This document shows positions 6,586 to 9,048 of a DNA stretch of 9,048 nt, one piece after another. The position numbers and the translations under genes are program-made. How positions within the stretch are numbered: the first letter of the stretch is position 1; each line of letters starts with the position of its first letter. The notes under the pieces were generated by a model. That model was not told where the DNA came from. It worked only from the letters and a program-made list of their open reading frames with translations, and did not search any database. This DNA is from CAZRIT01 sp964600225 (lineage in GTDB: Bacteria; Bacillota; Clostridia; Christensenellales; CAG-138), in assembly GCA_964600225.1 (NCBI GenBank), contig CAZRIT010000073.1, positions 1-9,048 of the forward strand, in the 5' to 3' direction.

Positions 6586-6602
6586 GTCATTCCGAGCGAC
6601 GC
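6586..6602. repeat. Left-end fragment of the dispersed element
   Basis: gtcattccgagcgacgc repeats the left end found at 71 and 5498, in the same orientation. A gtagattccc at 6651-6660 might be a trace of the other arm. It lies in the 281-bp gap between the divergent protease and Xre genes and, with the copy at 5498, brackets the protease gene. Confidence 0.5.
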
Positions 6603-6675
6603 CACAGCATCGCACCAAAGCGTATCCCGCCGCGCGCAATTCCACCATTCGTAGATTCCCAACCGCGGCGTTTCC

Positions 6676-6684
6676 TGTTACACT
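6676..6684 (+). promoter_or_regulatory. Possible extended -10 promoter of the Xre gene
   Basis: TG-t-TACACT fits an extended -10 box and would start transcription near 6691, about 19 bases before the chosen ATG. The -35 is poor (ttccca at 6656-6661). Just before it, CCGCGG and TTTCCT echo parts of the promoters at 6532 and 8300. Confidence 0.45.
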
Positions 6685-6709
6685 GGTTGTGAAAGGGCAC
6701 GGTGACGGC

Positions 6710-7633
6710 ATGGACAGCAAGCAGTTTGGGCAAACCCTCAAAAAGCTGCGCGAACGGCGCGGCTATACGCAGCGCCAGCTTGCCGAACGGCTGTTTGTCA
6801 CCGACAAGGCCGTTTCCAAGTGGGAATGCGGGCTGGGCTTCCCGGACGTCAAGCTGTTAACGCCGCTGGCCGAAGCGCTGGGCGTCGGCCTGACGGAGCT
6901 CATGTCGGCACCATTGCCCGCCATATCATTGGCTTCACCCGACGACGACGCGCCGCCGACCGCGGCCGTGCCGCACGGCAGCCATGCTATCCGTCCGCAA
7001 ACATCCGCGCGCTTGCACATCACACGTCCCCAACGGGCTTGGTTAATGATTCCCATTGTCATCTGTCTGCTGATGAATCTGTATTTCGGCTATGTGTTCG
7101 ACTGGCTGATGGGCAACCGCATCACGTTCGCACAGGCGTACGCGGTACTGTATATCCTGCGCTATCTGTTTGCGGCGGCCGCGCTCATACCGCTTGCCTG
7201 CCTGTGCCTTTGGCCAAAACAAAAAGGCGGCCTGATCGCGCTGTCGCTGATCGGCTGCCTTCTTTCCGTTCTGGCAACGCCCGCCGTCTCCGTCTGCTGG
7301 CGGCTATTGACGCCCATGGCGGCGTTTGCGCGCCTCGATCTCTCTGTGCTCCTGCTGCTGGCGCTCTCGGCGGCGCTTATCTCCACGGCCATATGGCGCG
7401 TCCGCCAAGGCTGCATGCGCGCGGCCTGCGCACTGTTATGCGTCTCCGCCGCCTGCACCCTGGGCCCGATGCTGCTCACGCTCAGCATGCACACGCAGCC
7501 GCCCAAGCCATTATGGAGCGTGCTGATGATGAGCATCGCCTTGAGCAGCCCCATGGCGCTGGCGGCGGCATGCATACGGCAAATGCGGTCAACGTCAGAT
7601 GACGCCGAGCGGAATCAAGACCGCGAGCAATAG
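6710..7633 (+). CDS. Xre-family regulator with six membrane spans
   Basis: 307 residues. Residues 6-61 are a Cro/C1-type helix-turn-helix (LKKLRERRGYTQRQLAERLFVTDKAVSKWE, then GFPDVKLLTPLAEALGV), a form very common in Clostridia. A polar, proline-rich linker (about 66-108) leads to about six hydrophobic segments (111-130, 143-167, 174-195, 208-229, 236-259, 268-289) and a charged tail. It would be a DNA-binding protein tethered to the membrane, able to sense an envelope signal or be released by proteolysis; this is inference. ATG 6710 puts the usual MDxKxFG-like start in place; an in-frame GTG at 6689 lies before the predicted transcription start. AAAGGG lies 12 bases upstream. Its 3' end overlaps the next, convergent gene by 39 bp. 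The DNA target is unknown. Confidence 0.85.
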   Translation: MDSKQFGQTLKKLRERRGYTQRQLAERLFVTDKAVSKWECGLGFPDVKLLTPLAEALGVGLTELMSAPLPAISLASPDDDAPPTAAVPHGSHAIRPQTSARLHITRPQRAWLMIPIVICLLMNLYFGYVFDWLMGNRITFAQAYAVLYILRYLFAAAALIPLACLCLWPKQKGGLIALSLIGCLLSVLATPAVSVCWRLLTPMAAFARLDLSVLLLLALSAALISTAIWRVRQGCMRAACALLCVSAACTLGPMLLTLSMHTQPPKPLWSVLMMSIALSSPMALAAACIRQMRSTSDDAERNQDREQ

Positions 7634-8227
7634 CGCAACCAGGCCCCAAACCGTAATCAAAAACCGTTTTTGGAACTTGGGCGGCCGATCGGGCACAAAG
7701 ATGGCCGCAATAAAGAACGGGATGTAGGTGGTGATAAATACCGGGATGGCGCCCCACCAGCGATACACCCAGATAAACGCGGGCGTGGCAGCCAGGAATA
7801 TTTCCACAGCCGAGAACAACAGCGCCATACCGATGGCCACGACCCACTTGATGGGCATGCCCAAAACACGCAGCGTACGATCCTCGGGCAGCATATTCCA
7901 CGCAATCATGCCCGCCACGGAGAACATCATGGACAATTCCCACGAGACGCCGATCAAAAGCACCAGCGACGTGCTCGCATTGGAGACCGTCCACAGCGCA
8001 TAGCCGCTGACGTGGCAGATAACGGCGTTGGCAATCTCATACAGCCAATGTACGCCATAGAGCGACAGGGCCGCGACAATCGCCTTGTAGTTTTTCTTTT
8101 TCAGCTCGTTTCCATAGATGTAGAACACCACGGCCAGCAACGCGATAAACGACCAGTGGAAGTTGGATAGATCGCGCACCGCCACCGCATCCGCGGCAGC
8201 CGCCGCGCTCGGATCGCCAAAAAGCAT
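7595..8227 (-). CDS. Polytopic membrane protein of unknown function
   Basis: 210 residues; I do not recognise a named family. After an alanine-rich head (7-17) there are about six hydrophobic segments: 23-39, 48-70, 85-110, 125-147, 158-177 and 188-207. Charged or polar residues lie within or at the edge of them: H60, E64, N67 and H72 in HWLYEIANAVICH, W96-E97 in GVSWELSMMF, and E142 in FSAVEIFLA. These could bind a metal or ligand or carry protons. Two short polar loops (LPEDRTLR, and VPDRPPKFQKR before the last span) look cytoplasmic. ATG 8227 has an excellent GGGGAGG site 7 bases upstream; the longer open frame to 8422 runs through the promoter and is not used. It ends inside the 3' end of the Xre gene on the other strand. 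Confidence 0.82.
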   Translation of the reverse strand: MLFGDPSAAAAADAVAVRDLSNFHWSFIALLAVVFYIYGNELKKKNYKAIVAALSLYGVHWLYEIANAVICHVSGYALWTVSNASTSLVLLIGVSWELSMMFSVAGMIAWNMLPEDRTLRVLGMPIKWVVAIGMALLFSAVEIFLAATPAFIWVYRWWGAIPVFITTYIPFFIAAIFVPDRPPKFQKRFLITVWGLVALLLAVLIPLGVI

Positions 8228-8255
8228 CTTTCGTCCTCCCCATGCTGTGTAATCG

Positions 8256-8275
8256 CCGCCGTCATGATACGGCGG
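8256..8275 (-). other. Hairpin in the leader of the membrane-protein gene
   Basis: CCGCCGT, 6-base loop, ACGGCGG: a perfect GC-rich 7-bp stem between the predicted transcription start (near 8293) and the ribosome site (about 8234-8240). It may stabilise the leader or tune translation. No riboswitch class was recognised. Confidence 0.4.
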
Positions 8276-8299
8276 AATGATTAGATACCCGCTACTGTC

Positions 8300-8328
8300 A
8301 TCATAGGAACCGCGGCCCGCAAAGTCAA
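8300..8328 (-). promoter_or_regulatory. Promoter of the membrane-protein gene
   Basis: Minus strand: -35 TTGACT (8328-8323), 17-bp spacer, -10 TATGAT (8305-8300), then GACAGTAGC. Aligned with the protease promoter from the -35 to 12 bases past the -10, 32 of 41 positions agree, including TTGACTTT, CGGG, TTCCTAT and GTAGC. Confidence 0.8.
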
Positions 8329-8420
8329 GGGGAAAACAATGCTTTGTTGCTGTGAAACGCGGAATAACAACATGCGCATGATTTGATTCTTTGACACGCC
8401 GTATATTGTGCTCACACGAC

Positions 8421-8544
8421 AACTGCGCCGCTTACTCTCCCGCATCTGCGCCGCTTACTCTCCCGCAACTGCGCCGCTTACTCTCCTGCAACTGCGCCGC
8501 TTACTCTCCCGCAACTGCTCCGCCTACTCTCCCCGCAACTGCGC
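8421..8544. repeat. 23-bp tandem repeat, about 5.4 units
   Basis: Units start at 8421, 8444, 8467, 8490 and 8513, with a partial sixth at 8537. Consensus begins aactgcgccgc and ends ttactctcccgc; units 1-4 differ by only a base or two, and unit 5 is 24 bp. On the minus strand each unit holds CGGGAGAGTA, the same ten bases as the 3' part of the 5S rRNA at the right edge. Open frames through this array are not genes. Confidence 0.9.
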
Positions 8545-8711
8545 AATGGTCGCGGCGCGTCGGCGCTGAAGCGCGCTCCTTCCGCTCCCTTGCTTGTTGC
8601 GGCTGGCCTCGCTCCTCCGCCCACAGGACGCGTTCGGCTTCGCCGTGTCTCAACGCAAGTGCGGTAGCCGCACTGCGCGTCAAGCTCCGAACGAAGAGAT
8701 TGCTGCGGATA
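8545..8711. other. Non-coding spacer, first copy
   Basis: No gene is seen. It contains gcgttcggcttcgcc (8630-8644) and a hairpin AGTGCGG-tag-CCGCACT (8658-8674). Both have counterparts in the spacer at 8783-8952, at offsets of 243 and 240 bp, so this is an older diverged copy of that spacer. Confidence 0.6.
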
Positions 8712-8713
8712 CG

Positions 8714-8752
8714 AAAAGACAAAACCCATGCATTACATGGGCTTTGTCTTTT
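8714..8752 (-). terminator. Terminator after the 5S remnant
   Basis: Minus strand: AAAAGACAAAGCCCATG, loop TAATG, CATGGGTTTTGTCTTTT. A 17-bp stem flanked by A and U runs. The one irregular pair is a G-U wobble in minus-strand RNA but a C-A mismatch on the plus strand, which fits use on the minus strand. It begins directly after the 5S-like fragment, as the true terminator does after the 5S gene. Confidence 0.85.
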
Positions 8753-8782
8753 GGATCCCGGCGGCTATCTACTCTCCCGGAG
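8753..8782 (-). pseudogene. Truncated 5S rRNA 3'-end copy
   Basis: 30 bp identical at 29 positions to the 3' end of the 5S gene at 8994-9023 (GGGAGAGTAGATAGCCGCC on the minus strand). Similarity stops at about 8782: the rest of 5S is missing and the sequence becomes unrelated. It is followed by its own terminator hairpin, so the copied unit included the downstream region. Confidence 0.8.
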
Positions 8783-8952
8783 AACGCAGTTCGGAATCTA
8801 CGCGCTGCGGCGCTATCGCTTGCATCGCTCGTTCCTCACTGGGCTTCCGCCTCACTTCATCCCGCACTGCGGGCGTTCGGCTTCGCCCTCTCACTCAAGT
8901 ACGCTTCGCATACTTTCGTGTGCGCTTCGGGTGCATACGCAGCCATAGTACG
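8783..8952. other. Non-coding spacer, second copy
   Basis: No gene is seen. Landmarks shared with 8545-8711 are gcgttcggcttcgcc (8873-8887) and a hairpin AGTACGC-ttc-GCATACT (8898-8914). The hairpin sequences differ but both still fold (the second with one mismatch). An open frame spanning 8391-8948 is an artefact of these repeats. Confidence 0.6.
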
Positions 8953-8993
8953 AAAAAAGAGAAGCCAATACGTTGTATTGGCTTCTCTTTTTT
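8953..8993 (-). terminator. Strong rho-independent terminator of the rRNA operon
   Basis: Minus strand: AAAAAAGAGAAGCCAATAC, 3-base loop, and the exact complement ending in CTTTTTT. A perfect 19-bp stem counting the A/U runs, beginning right after the 5S 3' end. As the A and T runs are symmetric it could also stop plus-strand transcription. Confidence 0.93.
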
Positions 8994-8995
8994 GG

Positions 8996-9048
8996 ATCCC
9001 GGCGGCTACCTACTCTCCCGGAGCGTCTCCACTCAAGTACCATCGGCG
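8996..9048 (-). rRNA. rrf: 5S ribosomal RNA, 3' part (cut by window edge)
   Basis: Read on the minus strand: CGCCGATGGTAC, then GGAGACGCTCCGGGAGAGTAGG and GCCGCCGGG. This is the conserved 3' half of bacterial 5S rRNA: the CGATGGTA segment, the GGGAGAGTAGG loop and the closing strand of helix I. The 5' part lies past the right edge, and the exact 3' end is uncertain by a few bases (8994-8998). As 5S is normally last in a 16S-23S-5S operon, the 23S gene should lie to the right on this strand. A strong terminator follows at once. Confidence 0.9.

Noticed and set aside
8391..8407. TTGACA and TATATT on the plus strand as a promoter
   Set aside because: The boxes are only about 5 bp apart and there is no gene downstream.
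8228..8422. Longer start for the unknown membrane protein
   Set aside because: The added residues span the promoter and leader hairpin; ATG 8227 has a far better ribosome site.
8421..8544. Tandem array considered as a CRISPR
   Set aside because: Units adjoin with no unique spacers, and no cas genes are present.
8391..8948. Plus-strand frame of 185 codons
   Set aside because: Translates the 23-bp array, 5S remnant and terminator; repetitive composition and no start signal.

Overview
The window looks like a chromosomal segment of a fairly GC-rich member of the Bacillota, most likely a Clostridia-type anaerobe. Reasons: purine-rich Shine-Dalgarno sites, consensus TTGACA/TATAAT-type promoters, a cation-efflux operon with its metal-binding domain as a separate gene, an ECF sigma factor followed by a one-span membrane partner, an Xre regulator fused to membrane segments, and short dispersed repeats beginning GTCATTCCGAG. 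The taxonomic call is inference. No phage, IS transposase, CRISPR or tRNA was seen.

Layout. 1-350 is non-coding and made of repeats, ending in a palindromic hairpin. 352-2794 (minus) is a three-gene heavy-metal operon: ArsR/SmtB repressor, free-standing HMA metal-binding protein, and a P1B-type Zn/Cd/Pb ATPase, driven by a TTGACA-N17-TATCAT promoter overlapped by an inverted-repeat operator. 2964-5295 (plus) is an ECF sigma factor overlapping a membrane-anchored putative anti-sigma/sensor gene, which is cut into two same-frame halves by one TAA codon. 5296-5580 is repeat-rich. 5499-6428 (minus) is a CPBP (CAAX-like) membrane protease whose last ~25 codons lie in a dispersed repeat. 6710-7633 (plus) is an Xre-type regulator with about six membrane spans. 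7595-8227 (minus) is an unrecognised polytopic membrane protein overlapping it tail to tail. 8228-9048 holds the promoter of that gene, a 23-bp tandem array, a truncated copy of a 5S rRNA 3' end with its own terminator, and finally the 3' part of a genuine 5S rRNA (minus) with a strong terminator. An rRNA operon therefore probably continues beyond the right edge.

How the parts may work together. The metal operon is a self-contained detoxification unit: repressor senses metal, HMA protein may carry or sense it, ATPase exports it. The sigma/membrane pair is a typical envelope-signal module, here probably damaged. The CPBP protease and the unknown membrane protein flank the membrane-bound Xre gene, and their promoters are alike over about 41 bp (32 identical), which suggests common control. 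The right end looks like a decaying array with a period of about 241 bp, built from the 3' end of a 5S gene plus downstream terminator and spacer; the 23-bp array sits where a third copy would be expected.
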